A stretch of DNA of 64,000 nucleotides from positions 22,273-86,272 of the forward strand of contig JBBROO010000007.1 in the NCBI GenBank assembly GCA_038229295.1, given 5' to 3'. Positions 8,360 to 17,411 of the stretch are shown here, piece after piece (positions within the stretch are counted from its first letter, which is position 1; every line of letters starts with the position of its first letter). The position numbers and the translations under genes are program-made. A model generated the notes under the pieces. That model saw only the letters and a list, made by a program, of their open reading frames with translations, was not told the DNA's origin and made no database searches. The stretch is from JAJPGZ01 sp038229295 (lineage in GTDB: Bacteria; Verrucomicrobiota; Verrucomicrobiia; Chthoniobacterales; UBA10450).

Positions 8360-10204
8360 ATGAACTGGCGCACGACTTTGGTTCTAGCGGTGCTCGCGAT
8401 CGGCGTCGGTCTTTACATTAAATTTTACGAAGTCAAAACGCCGACGACACAGGAAGCGAAACGCCAGGCCCAAAACGTCGTTAATTTTTCCAAGGACAAG
8501 ATTGACGGCATCACCATTCAAAACGGCGACGACAAGATCGACATGCGCAAGATCGACAATAAGTGGCGGCTGCAGGCGCCGATCAAAGATCAAGCCGACA
8601 GTTCTCTGATCACGAATTTGCTCTTCGATCTCGAAAGCTGGCAGAAAGACGCAACCATCAGCGCAAAAGAGATTGAGTCCGACAAAAACAAATTAAACGA
8701 ATTCGGCCTGAACAAACCGAAGCTGCGTTTGAAATTAAGCGGGCCGGGAGCGCCGCCGGAAATCTTCTTCGGCAAAGATGCCGCGCTGGAAGGAAAAATT
8801 TATGTGCGCTTCGAAAATTCGAAAGAAGCGTATCTCGCCAGCCAATCCATCAAGCAGGCGATCGAGAAAAAGGCGGACGATTTCCGAGACAAGAAACTGA
8901 CCGACTTGAATGCCGCGCAAGTTGCGCGCGTCGTCGTTAAGACCGGCGTCGGCGAAATGGAGCTGGAAAAGAAAGGCGACCATTGGGAAATTTTGAAGCC
9001 GTTACGCGCGCGCGGGGACGATCAAAAAATCAGCGACCTTATCGCGCAGGTTACGACGGCGCACATTCAACAATTCGTGGCCGACGACCACGGCGACCTG
9101 CATACCTACGGCCTAACGGAACCGCGCGGCGCCATCACTCTCTTTGGCGCGGATGATAAACAGGGTCAGATGCTTCAGATCGGCGCCGCCCCCGAAAAGC
9201 AAAAGGACCAGGTTTACGTCCGCTTCTCGCCGCGCAGTTTTGTTTACACCCTGCCGAAGAAAATCGAGGACGTTCTCAACGCCAAGCCTAACGATCTTCG
9301 GGACCGACATCTCGTTCGCATCGACGAAAAGATTCTCGATCGCATCACGCTCGATGCGCCGGACAAAGGAAAAACAGTCCTCGCCCGCAAAAACGAAAGT
9401 TGGAACATCGTTAGCCGAAACAATGCGCCCGCGAACGCGGCCGAGGTGAAGCGTTTGATCGACATGATGAGCAACCAGGAAGTCTCGCGCTTTGTCGAAG
9501 ACGTCGCCTCGAACTTACCGAGATACGGGTTAGACAAGCCGCAGCTGCAAATCACCTTCAGCTCGTTCGCTTCTGAAAATACGGCCGAGACAAAAGCGGG
9601 TGAGCGCCCGTTTGCCAGCGTCGCCTTCGGCAAGATCGACAAGGAGGATTTATATGCGCGCGTCGGCGATGAACCGTTCATCGTCGCAGTGCGCCGCACC
9701 ATGCTCGACAATCTTTTCGTCGATCCGTTGCAATGGCAGGAGTTGTCGATCTTCAACTTCAAGCCGGAAGAGATCCATCGCCTCAGTGTCGTAAGCGACC
9801 AGGAAATTTCGTTAGGCCGCGACGCCAAAAATCAGTGGTCGTGGTTGAAAGGCAACGGCCCGATTGACCAAACGAATTTGCAGTCGCTCCTCAATACATT
9901 GTCGAAATTGCGCGCTGTCCGCTGGACCGGCCCGACCGCGCCGCAACACGGCTTCGACAAGCCGCGACTCGTCATCAACTTCACGACATCGCCCGACGAC
10001 AAGACCTCGCACAAACTCATCGTCGGTGCGCCCGCCGGCGACCGGATGTGGTTCGCGCGCGCGGACGAACGCGAAGGGACATTCGTGATGAACTCGCCGG
10101 ATTTGAACGCGCTGAAACTGTCGTTGATTCAATTAACGCCGACATCGTTTCCCGCAAGTTCGCCCGTTGTTACTTCGCCGGTCGCCACGCCCACGCCGAA
10201 ATAA
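8360..10204 (+). CDS. DUF4340 domain-containing protein
   Basis: A 614-residue protein with one N-terminal membrane segment (TLVLAVLAIGVGLYIKFYEV) and repeated DUF4340-type modules. Each has an I-T-I/L opening, a W-x-I/L strand (KWRLQAP, HWEILKPL, SWNIVS, QWSWLKG) and a Y/F-G-L-D/N-x-P turn (FGLNKP, YGLTEP, YGLDKP, HGFDKP). DUF4340 proteins are usual partners of GldG-like proteins; their role is unknown. The C-terminus is Pro/Thr/Val-rich. Four AAGATCGACA sites fall in the gene, three read as K-I-D and one (9744) as S-I-F. Confidence 0.85.
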   Translation: MNWRTTLVLAVLAIGVGLYIKFYEVKTPTTQEAKRQAQNVVNFSKDKIDGITIQNGDDKIDMRKIDNKWRLQAPIKDQADSSLITNLLFDLESWQKDATISAKEIESDKNKLNEFGLNKPKLRLKLSGPGAPPEIFFGKDAALEGKIYVRFENSKEAYLASQSIKQAIEKKADDFRDKKLTDLNAAQVARVVVKTGVGEMELEKKGDHWEILKPLRARGDDQKISDLIAQVTTAHIQQFVADDHGDLHTYGLTEPRGAITLFGADDKQGQMLQIGAAPEKQKDQVYVRFSPRSFVYTLPKKIEDVLNAKPNDLRDRHLVRIDEKILDRITLDAPDKGKTVLARKNESWNIVSRNNAPANAAEVKRLIDMMSNQEVSRFVEDVASNLPRYGLDKPQLQITFSSFASENTAETKAGERPFASVAFGKIDKEDLYARVGDEPFIVAVRRTMLDNLFVDPLQWQELSIFNFKPEEIHRLSVVSDQEISLGRDAKNQWSWLKGNGPIDQTNLQSLLNTLSKLRAVRWTGPTAPQHGFDKPRLVINFTTSPDDKTSHKLIVGAPAGDRMWFARADEREGTFVMNSPDLNALKLSLIQLTPTSFPASSPVVTSPVATPTPK

Positions 10205-10207
10205 TTC

Positions 10208-10906
10208 CTACTTTCTGGCGGTGTAAATCGTGACGATGCCAGCCGTCAATGGTTCGGCTTTGGCGTCGCTGAATCCGACCGATTCGATTAGGCGACACAT
10301 CGCGTCGCCGTTTGGAAATTGTTCGATCGAATGCCCGAGATAATCGTAGGCGACCTTCACTTGGGTGATAAAGGAGCCGAGCAAAGGCAGGCAGCGATGC
10401 AGGTAGAAGCGATAAAGCCCGCGCAAGATCGACATCTTCGGCAGCGAAAATTCTAACACGAGGAGATGACCACCGGGCTGAAGCACTCGCCGCATCTCTT
10501 GCAATGCTCCGGTCCAATCCCGAAAGTTGCGCAAACCAAACCCGATCGTTAGGCAATCAAATGCGCCATCTTCGAACGGCAATTGCATGCCGTCGGCGAC
10601 GATCGTTCGGCGAACTCCTTTTTGTTTCGCGATCGCGAGCATCTCTTCCGAAAAATCCGCACCGAGAATCTCCGCGCCTGGCACTTGTTTTTGAATCGCC
10701 AGCGCCAGATCGCCCGTGCCCGTGGCAAGATCGACAATCGTATTTGGCCGCCAACCGGCGACGATTTGCGCGGCGCGCTTTCGCCAATAAAAATCTGCGC
10801 CGCAACTCAGAAGATGATTTGCGAGGTCATATCGTTGCGCGATCGAGCCGAACATTTCACGCACGTGCGCGGGGTCACGCGGCTGGGCTGAGGTGGAAGA
10901 GTCCAA
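10208..10906 (-). CDS. ubiE/menG: Demethylmenaquinone/ubiquinone C-methyltransferase
   Basis: The last or near-last step of quinone synthesis: SAM-dependent C-methylation of the quinone ring. The 232-residue protein has the UbiE features: an N-terminal VREMFGSIAQRYDLANHLLS segment, SAM motif I IVDLATGTGDLAL, the motif LTIGFGLRNFRDW, and the C-terminal ending GIVTIYTARK. It converges with the DUF4340 gene (3-bp gap) and lies 1 bp downstream of the glycosyltransferase gene at 10908. Confidence 0.92.
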   Translation of the reverse strand: MDSSTSAQPRDPAHVREMFGSIAQRYDLANHLLSCGADFYWRKRAAQIVAGWRPNTIVDLATGTGDLALAIQKQVPGAEILGADFSEEMLAIAKQKGVRRTIVADGMQLPFEDGAFDCLTIGFGLRNFRDWTGALQEMRRVLQPGGHLLVLEFSLPKMSILRGLYRFYLHRCLPLLGSFITQVKVAYDYLGHSIEQFPNGDAMCRLIESVGFSDAKAEPLTAGIVTIYTARK

Positions 10907-10907
10907 A

Positions 10908-12113
10908 CTAGATCGCGCCCGACAGCGCCTCGGTTTTCACTGGAATTTGCAAATGCTCCCGCAACGAACTCGTGTAATCCGACCACGATCGAAAGTTTCT
11001 TTGCCGCGCTTCGGCGGACAATTTCTCGTAGGCGATGGGATCGGTGAGCAAACGTTTCATTCCTTCGGCCAACGCCGAGACCGATGTTTGATCGACCAGA
11101 AGGCAACCGCCGCCACGCGCGACTTCGCCGAGCGCGCCGTTGCGGCCGCAGAGGCAAGGTTTCCCGTGCCACAAACTTTCGAGAATCGGCAAACCGAATC
11201 CTTCGGCGAGCGAAGGATAAACGGTGAATTTGCATTCACGATAGGCGCGATGAAGCGCGCGATCATCGACATGTTTCAGCCAGACTAACGGACGGCCGCG
11301 AAGCTGAAGCCAGCGCAGTCGCGGCTCAACCTGATAACCCCACGCGCCCGTGCTGCGACCGACAAGTCGCAACTCGAGCTTTAGGCCAGAATCCCAAAGT
11401 CGCGTGGCGGCCTCGAAAAGTTTGAGATGATTCTTGCGCGCATCGAATGAGCCGACGCAGAGAATCACATCCTGAAAATCTCCGTGCGCCGCCGCACGTT
11501 CGCCCTCGTCAAACTCCAGCGGCCACTCTTCCACGCAAACTTCCGGAAGATCGACAATCGCGCTTTGCTCCCATAATTGCAGAAGCGTGGCGCGCGATTC
11601 CTGCGAGATGCAAATGACCAGATCGAAGGCCGCGAGCGAGCGAGCGTATTTCCGAAATCGATCCGCCGCATTTTTGGAAAGCAATCCGAGACGCAATGTG
11701 GCGGCATCGTGAAAAATGGCGACGCTGCGCGCCTGACCCTGTCGAATCATGGCCGGTAATCGTTCGCTGCGTTGGTCGGAGTAAATATCGGGAACAAGGA
11801 GGACATCGCCCTGGCCTAACGACGAGGCAAGATCGACAACGTGGGCGGTGCGATAGCGGCGAAATTCGCCGAAAAATTTCTCGCCGCGAAATTCGGGTCG
11901 GCCAACGGCGGAGCGATAGTTGCGAAATGGCGAGGTAAGGAATTTGCGCTCGCGTGGCCCGAGCCGGTGATAAAAATTACCGAGACGATTCCAGCAAATC
12001 GGCGTCACCGATGTCTGCTCCGAAAGCGCGGCGAAGATGTGTCGGGTGACCCGTTGCACGCCGGTATTCCGGGCCGACTTGCACGAGCCGGTCACATCGA
12101 TGAAAACATTCAT
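10908..12113 (-). CDS. Glycosyltransferase family 4
   Basis: Transfers a sugar from a nucleotide donor to a growing glycan. The start at 12113 is chosen because it gives MNVFIDVTGSCKSARNTGVQRVTRHI, matching the start of its paralogue at 20047. The open frame runs 43 codons further upstream without similarity. The 401-residue protein shows the GT-B donor-binding region YPSLAEGFGLPILESLWHGKP followed by GGGCLLVD. AAGATCGAC lies directly before the ATG. It is transcribed away from the main polysaccharide cluster. Confidence 0.87.
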   Translation of the reverse strand: MNVFIDVTGSCKSARNTGVQRVTRHIFAALSEQTSVTPICWNRLGNFYHRLGPRERKFLTSPFRNYRSAVGRPEFRGEKFFGEFRRYRTAHVVDLASSLGQGDVLLVPDIYSDQRSERLPAMIRQGQARSVAIFHDAATLRLGLLSKNAADRFRKYARSLAAFDLVICISQESRATLLQLWEQSAIVDLPEVCVEEWPLEFDEGERAAAHGDFQDVILCVGSFDARKNHLKLFEAATRLWDSGLKLELRLVGRSTGAWGYQVEPRLRWLQLRGRPLVWLKHVDDRALHRAYRECKFTVYPSLAEGFGLPILESLWHGKPCLCGRNGALGEVARGGGCLLVDQTSVSALAEGMKRLLTDPIAYEKLSAEARQRNFRSWSDYTSSLREHLQIPVKTEALSGAI

Positions 12114-12232
12114 GTCGATCTTGCGAGCAGGAATAACACTTTCGCCAAGATGCCGCAAAAACGCGGCGGCGGCGAGTTCTCCGCAGGATGACTTTGACCC
12201 GGACGTTTTCCGTCCACTAGAGTGCACGCAAC

Positions 12233-12766
12233 GTGGACGCATCCATCATCTCCAGTCGAGCGCCAGTTTTCAAAACGAAATGGTTTGAGCTAATCGAGAA
12301 AACTTTCGAGAACGGCAGCGCGCCGCATTACTCCATCGGCACTCGCGATTACGTGACGGTGCTTGCGGTCACGCCTAACGAAACTTTTCCGCTGGTGCGG
12401 CAATTCCGGCCGGCGGTGGAAACGACGACGCTGGAATTGCCAGGCGGTCATGTCGATGAAGGGGAAACGCCGACGCAGGCGGCGAAGCGCGAGCTGCTGG
12501 AGGAAACCGGCTTCGTCGCCACGAAATTGATTCCGTTGCATGATCTGTCCCCCGACGTGGGGAGATTAGGAAATCGCATGTGGAGTTTTTTTGCTCCGGG
12601 CGTCACGCGCGATGCCGCGGAAAAATTTTCACCGCATCCCGAGGTTGAATTCATCGAGTATAACAAATCACTGTGCGACTTGATCCTGAACGAGCCCGCG
12701 TTTTGCAGTGCCTTAAATCGCGCCACCATCCTGATGGCCATCGCTGCGGGCCACATCGCGCTCTAG
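12233..12766 (+). CDS. NUDIX hydrolase, ADP-sugar pyrophosphatase-like
   Basis: Hydrolyses a nucleoside diphosphate linked to another group, probably an ADP-sugar or related compound. The Nudix box is complete: GGHVDEGETPTQAAKRELLE followed by ETG. Length 177 residues, as in the NudF/ADP-ribose pyrophosphatase group. The start is a GTG at 12233. It opens the plus-strand sugar cluster with only 1 bp before the next gene, so it may control a nucleotide-sugar pool; that is inference. Confidence 0.85.
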   Translation: MDASIISSRAPVFKTKWFELIEKTFENGSAPHYSIGTRDYVTVLAVTPNETFPLVRQFRPAVETTTLELPGGHVDEGETPTQAAKRELLEETGFVATKLIPLHDLSPDVGRLGNRMWSFFAPGVTRDAAEKFSPHPEVEFIEYNKSLCDLILNEPAFCSALNRATILMAIAAGHIAL

Positions 12767-12767
12767 A

Positions 12768-13982
12768 ATGAAAAACCCGGGCGATAAGTTCGACGTTTGC
12801 GTGATCGGCGGAGCGGGACACGTCGGCGTTCCGTTAGCGTTGGTGCTCGCTGATGCCGGTTTCAAAACGTTGATTGTCGATCTTAACAAAGGCGCACTCG
12901 AATCGATGGCCGCCGGACGGCTTCCGTTTTTTGAAGAAGGCGGCGAAGCGCTTTTGCAGTCGGTGCTCGCCAGCGGCCGCCTCGCTTTTTCTGCCGACGG
13001 AAAAAATGTCGCGGATGCTCGCCTGCTCGTTCTGACCATTGGGACGCCCATCGATGAATTCCACAATCCAAATCTCTCGCCGCTCACCCGCTGCCTCGAT
13101 GATTTGATGCCGCATCTTCGTGACGACCAGACAATCGTTCTGCGCTCGACCGTGCCGCCGGGAACGACGAGTTACATCGACAATCATCTTCGGCGGCGCG
13201 GGAAAAAAACGCGACTGGCCTTTTGTCCGGAGCGCGTGGTGCAGGGAAAAGGAATCGGAGAAATTCGAACGCTGCCGCAATTGATCAGCGGCACGTCGCC
13301 GGAAGCGGTCGCGGAAGCGCGGGATCTTTTCGGCAAGATCGCGCCGGAAGTCGTGGAGATGCTTCCGCTCGAGGCCGAATTCGCCAAGCTCATTTGTAAC
13401 GCATTTCGCTACATCGAATTCGCCGCCACCAATCAACTTTACATGATGGTCGAAGCCGCCGGCTTGGATTATGTCGATCTTTTGGAAAAAATGAAACGCG
13501 GTTATCCGCGCATGGGCAACATTCCGGGCCCAGGGTTTGCGGCTGGGCCGTGTTTAATGAAGGACACGATGCAGCTTTTCGCTTTTCAGAAACAGAATTT
13601 CATCCTCGGCCAGGTCGCGATGACGATTAATGAAGGCTTACCGAACTTTATCGTCGAGCGTCTGACGGAACGCTTCGACCTGGGCAAAACGCGCGTCGGC
13701 ATTCTCGGCATGGCTTTCAAAGCCGAAAGCGACGACATCCGCGAATCGCTTTCGTACAAGTTAGGCAAATTGCTGCGCTTTCACGGCGCGCAGGTTTTTT
13801 ATTCGGACGAATACGCAGCTGATCCCACGTTCGTAGATAAGGAGACGCTGGTGCGCGAATGCGAAGTCGTCGTCGTCGGCGTGCCGCACGATGCCTATCG
13901 ATCTCTGCGCGTGCCCGCCTCAAAACACGTTGTCGATCTTTGGTCGGTCTTACCGCCACGCGATGGAGACACACCGCGATGA
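12768..13982 (+). CDS. UDP-glucose/UDP-N-acetyl-sugar 6-dehydrogenase family protein
   Basis: Oxidises a nucleotide sugar twice at C6 to the uronic acid. The 404-residue protein has an N-terminal Rossmann motif (VIGGAGHVGVPLALVLAD), the central dimerisation domain with the conserved catalytic Cys region (AAGPCLMKDTMQL; GPG at GNIPGPGFAAG), and a C-terminal UDP-binding domain (VGILGMAFKAESDDIRESLS). Closest in layout to UDP-ManNAc/UDP-GlcNAc dehydrogenases (WecC/TviB type); the exact sugar is not determined. Confidence 0.88.
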   Translation: MKNPGDKFDVCVIGGAGHVGVPLALVLADAGFKTLIVDLNKGALESMAAGRLPFFEEGGEALLQSVLASGRLAFSADGKNVADARLLVLTIGTPIDEFHNPNLSPLTRCLDDLMPHLRDDQTIVLRSTVPPGTTSYIDNHLRRRGKKTRLAFCPERVVQGKGIGEIRTLPQLISGTSPEAVAEARDLFGKIAPEVVEMLPLEAEFAKLICNAFRYIEFAATNQLYMMVEAAGLDYVDLLEKMKRGYPRMGNIPGPGFAAGPCLMKDTMQLFAFQKQNFILGQVAMTINEGLPNFIVERLTERFDLGKTRVGILGMAFKAESDDIRESLSYKLGKLLRFHGAQVFYSDEYAADPTFVDKETLVRECEVVVVGVPHDAYRSLRVPASKHVVDLWSVLPPRDGDTPR

Positions 13983-14512
13983 AAGCGATCGTCTCCCCAA
14001 ACGCGCGCATTCGTTACCCGGATTGTTTCGAAATCGGCGCGCACTCCATCATAGATGACTACTGCTATTTTTCGGCGCGGGTGAAGATCGGTTTTTGCGC
14101 GCATGTCGCGAATGGTTGCTCGGTCGGTGGCGGGCGCGAACATCTTTTCGCTCTCGGAGATTTCAGCAGTCTTTCCGCGGGCGTAAGAATTTGGTGCACG
14201 AGCAATGATTTCCCTAACGACCTCGTGGTGGTTGTTCCGCCCGGCGTCGGCGACATTGGCGACCGCCCGATTGCCGGTGATGTCATTTTCGAAAACTACA
14301 CCGGTGTCGGCGCGAACGCTGTCGTTATGCCGGACAATATGATTCCTGAAGGAACGACCATCGGCGCGCTCAGTTTTGTGCCGCCACGTTTTCAATTCGA
14401 GCCGTGGAGCGTTTACGCGGGCACGCCGATTCGCCGCGTTGGTTCGCGGGCGCGGGACCGCGTCCTCGCGCAGGCGAAATTGATTCGACAACGTCTCGAA
14501 GAAAAATCATGA
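13979..14512 (+). CDS. Left-handed beta-helix (hexapeptide) acyltransferase-like protein
   Basis: Probable O- or N-acyltransferase acting on a sugar. The ATG at 13979 overlaps the previous stop (ATGA). The 177-residue protein has imperfect hexapeptide repeats (IVSPNARI, FEIGAHSIIDDY, FSARVKIGFCAHVANGCSVGG, ENYTGVGANAVVMP) and a C-terminal helix. Its place between a sugar dehydrogenase and a DegT aminotransferase matches pathways that make N-acylated amino sugars. Confidence 0.82.
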   Translation: MKAIVSPNARIRYPDCFEIGAHSIIDDYCYFSARVKIGFCAHVANGCSVGGGREHLFALGDFSSLSAGVRIWCTSNDFPNDLVVVVPPGVGDIGDRPIAGDVIFENYTGVGANAVVMPDNMIPEGTTIGALSFVPPRFQFEPWSVYAGTPIRRVGSRARDRVLAQAKLIRQRLEEKS

Positions 14513-15606
14513 GCGGCAAGATTGCGTGGTGGCAACCGGAGCTCGGCGAATCGGAACGCGACCGTGTCGCGCAGGTCCTGGCCAGCAACTACATCAACGA
14601 TGGCGATGTGACCGATGAGTTTGCGCGCGCGATTGCGAAGCTGGTTGATGCGAAGTACGGAATCGGTGTCACCAGTGGGACGACAGCGATCTACCTTTCG
14701 CTCGTTAGTCTGGGAATCGGCGCGGGCGATGAAGTGATTGTTCCAGACCTCACTTTCATTGCCACGGCGAATGCGGTCTCGATGTGCGGCGCGACGCCGG
14801 TGTTAGTAGATGTCGATCTTAGCACTCTTAATATGAGTGTCGCGGCGATGGAAGCGGCCGTGACTTCAAAAACAAGAGCGGTCGTGCCCGTGCATGTGAG
14901 CGGTCGCGCGGCTGACATGGAAGAAATTCTGCGCGTGTGCGATCAGCATCGGCTCGCGGTTGTGGAGGATGCGGCCGAAGCGCTCTGCTCAAAACATAAC
15001 GATCGATATCTCGGCACGTTCGGCCGGACGGGTTGCTTTTCGTTTTCGCCTAACAAGACCATCACTACCGGCCAGGGCGGTGTGATTGTGACGGACGATG
15101 AAGAAATTTTTCATCGGTTGCGCGCGTTGAAAGATCAAGGGCGTCCGATGCGAGGCACTGGTGGCGCGGACGAGCACCCGACACTCGGTTTCAATTTTAA
15201 GTTAACGAATCTCCAAGCCGCGGTGGGTTTGGGACAGTTGGAAAAACTTCCCGCGCGACTGGAACGCATTCGGCAAACGTATTGCATTTACCGGGATGAG
15301 TTAGCCGAAGTGAAAAACATCCACGTCCTGCCATTCAAGATCGACAACGGCGAGCAGCCGCAATGGATCGATGCGCTGGTCGAGCGTCGCGATGAGCTCG
15401 ATCTTTTCCTGGCCAGGAATGGCGCGGGCTGCCGGCGCTTCTGGTTCCCGCTGCACACTCAGAAACCTTACGCTCGGTCAGAAGACGCATTCCCTAACGC
15501 TACGCGTCTCGGTCGCGATGCGATCTGGTTGCCGTCGGCGTTTCAAATGAGCGATGCGGATGTGCATCACGTTTGCTGGTTGATCCGCCAATTTTACGGA
15601 GCATGA
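14509..15606 (+). CDS. DegT/DnrJ/EryC1 family PLP-dependent sugar aminotransferase
   Basis: Converts a keto sugar nucleotide to the amino sugar. The ATG at 14509 overlaps the previous stop (ATGA). The 365-residue protein contains the PLP-lysine region CFSFSPNKTITTGQGGVIV, preceded by VVEDAAEALCS with the PLP-contacting Asp, and N-terminal YGIGVTSGTTAIYLSLVSLG. A second DegT protein is at 24696, so the glycan may contain two amino sugars. Confidence 0.92.
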   Translation: MSGKIAWWQPELGESERDRVAQVLASNYINDGDVTDEFARAIAKLVDAKYGIGVTSGTTAIYLSLVSLGIGAGDEVIVPDLTFIATANAVSMCGATPVLVDVDLSTLNMSVAAMEAAVTSKTRAVVPVHVSGRAADMEEILRVCDQHRLAVVEDAAEALCSKHNDRYLGTFGRTGCFSFSPNKTITTGQGGVIVTDDEEIFHRLRALKDQGRPMRGTGGADEHPTLGFNFKLTNLQAAVGLGQLEKLPARLERIRQTYCIYRDELAEVKNIHVLPFKIDNGEQPQWIDALVERRDELDLFLARNGAGCRRFWFPLHTQKPYARSEDAFPNATRLGRDAIWLPSAFQMSDADVHHVCWLIRQFYGA

Positions 15607-16415
15607 GCAACGTCGCGCTCTCCGCACCGAGTCCCGCCACGGCAGAGATGAACCCCGGCCGCACGTTGTCGATCTTGCTGCCGGTTCGCAACGAGGGAAT
15701 CAACCTCCGCATCATGCTCAAGATTTTGCGCGCCGTCGTGGAAGAACCGCACGAAGTGCTCGTCGTTTACGATTCGCCTAACGACGACAGCATTCCGGTC
15801 GTCGAAGAGATTCGCACAAATTATCCGGAGCTGCGAGGCGTGGAAAATAAGCTCGGCCGCGGAGTCGTTAACGCGATTCGCGCCGGCGTCGCCGCATCCG
15901 CCGGTGACATGATTCTGATTTTTGCGGCCGATGAAGTCGGGCCCGTGCTCGCGATCGAAGACATGATGAGTCTCTTACGCGACGGCTGCGACTTCGTCAG
16001 TTGCACCCGTTACGCGCACGGCGGGCGGCGACTTGGCGGCTCGTTAGTCGGCGGCATACTCTCCTTCATCGCCAATCGCCTTTTTCATTTTCTGGCCGGA
16101 TGTCCGCTGACCGACGCCACCACCGGCATCAAAATGTTTCGCAAAGATATTTTTCCGTTGCTAAATCTCGAAAGTCGTCCGGTCGGTTGGGCGGTGGCGT
16201 TTGAGATGTCGATCAAAGCGCAACATGCCGGTATGCGACTTGGCGAAGTGCCGATCATTTCGATCGATCGCCTCTACGGTGGCGCATCGTCGTTTCGGCT
16301 CGGGCCGTGGGTCTATGAATATTCGCGCTGGTTCTTCTGGGGATGGCGCGCGTCCCTTCGAAACCGAAACAAAAACACGACGGTCCAAGTGCGAATCCCC
16401 CGCGCCTCGCGCTAA
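15603..16415 (+). CDS. Glycosyltransferase family 2, dolichyl/polyprenyl-phosphate mannosyltransferase-like
   Basis: ATG at 15603 overlaps the previous stop. The 270-residue protein starts with the GT-A opening TLSILLPVRNEGINLRIML, has a DxD-like region (VVYDSPNDDS and IFAADE) and FSFIANRLFHFLAGCPLTDA, typical of DPM1-like enzymes. No C-terminal membrane pair is obvious. It may glycosylate a lipid carrier. Confidence 0.85.
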   Translation: MSNVALSAPSPATAEMNPGRTLSILLPVRNEGINLRIMLKILRAVVEEPHEVLVVYDSPNDDSIPVVEEIRTNYPELRGVENKLGRGVVNAIRAGVAASAGDMILIFAADEVGPVLAIEDMMSLLRDGCDFVSCTRYAHGGRRLGGSLVGGILSFIANRLFHFLAGCPLTDATTGIKMFRKDIFPLLNLESRPVGWAVAFEMSIKAQHAGMRLGEVPIISIDRLYGGASSFRLGPWVYEYSRWFFWGWRASLRNRNKNTTVQVRIPRASR

Positions 16416-16433
16416 TACATGTCGATCTAATCG

Positions 16434-17411
16434 ATGAGCGCGAAACATTATCTCGTTACCGGCGCTGGCGGTTTTATCGGCAGCGCGCTCGTTCGCGCGC
16501 TCCTCAGAAATGGCGATCGCGTCTGCGCGCTCGACGACGAATCGCGCGGATCACACGAGCGTCTTCGCGACGTTGCCGCGGACATCGAGTGGATGCGCGG
16601 CGACGTGCGCGATGCCGCCACGGTTTTGCGTGCGGTTCAAGGGGTCGATCGCGTTTGTCATCTCGCGGCGGTCAACGGCACCGAATTTTTTTACACGCAA
16701 CCGGAGCTCGTCCTCGAAGTCGCAGTCAAAGGAATGCTCAACGTCCTCGATGCCTGCGTCGCCCACGATGTCGGCGAACTCTTCGTCGCATCCAGTTCCG
16801 AAGTTTATCAAACGCCGCCGGTAATTCCGACGGACGAAACGGTCGCGCTTTCGATTCCTGATCCATTGAATCCGCGTTACTCTTACGGCGGCGGCAAGAT
16901 CATCAGCGAATTGCTCGCGCTTAATTACGGCCGCAAAAAATTTCAGCGCGTCGTGATTTTTCGTCCGCATAATGTCTACGGCCCCGACATGGGCTGGGAA
17001 CATGTCATCCCGCAATTCGTTCTGCGCATGCACGAGCTTTCGCAGCAATCCGACGGCGTGATCGTTTTTCCGATCGAAGGAAGCGGCGCCGAAACGCGCG
17101 CATTTGTTTTTATCGACGACCTCATCGCCGGGCTAATGAAGGTGATCGAACGGGGCGACCACTTGGGGATTTACAACATCGGCACCGAAGATGAGATGTC
17201 GATCTTGCAACTGGCCCAGGAAATCGCGCGACATTTCGCGCGCAACGTTGAGATCAAGGCGGGCGAATTAAAACCCGGCAGCACATTGCGCCGATGTCCG
17301 AGCATTAAGCGCATCCGCGCTCTCGGTTACGCTCCCACCGTTTCAATTCAGCAAGGACTGGCCGCGACCATTCCGTGGTATGTAAACAACGCGCACACGC
17401 GTCCTTCATGA
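16434..17411 (+). CDS. NAD-dependent sugar epimerase/dehydratase (extended SDR)
   Basis: Acts on a nucleotide sugar. The 325-residue protein has the NAD-binding motif VTGAGGFIGSALVRALL, active-site Ser in ASSSEVYQTP and the YxxxK pair in YSYGGGKIISELLALNYG, then the sugar-binding motif FRPHNVYGPDMGWEHVIPQF. TGTCGATCTAATCG precedes the start. The stop overlaps the next gene. Confidence 0.9.
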   Translation: MSAKHYLVTGAGGFIGSALVRALLRNGDRVCALDDESRGSHERLRDVAADIEWMRGDVRDAATVLRAVQGVDRVCHLAAVNGTEFFYTQPELVLEVAVKGMLNVLDACVAHDVGELFVASSSEVYQTPPVIPTDETVALSIPDPLNPRYSYGGGKIISELLALNYGRKKFQRVVIFRPHNVYGPDMGWEHVIPQFVLRMHELSQQSDGVIVFPIEGSGAETRAFVFIDDLIAGLMKVIERGDHLGIYNIGTEDEMSILQLAQEIARHFARNVEIKAGELKPGSTLRRCPSIKRIRALGYAPTVSIQQGLAATIPWYVNNAHTRPS

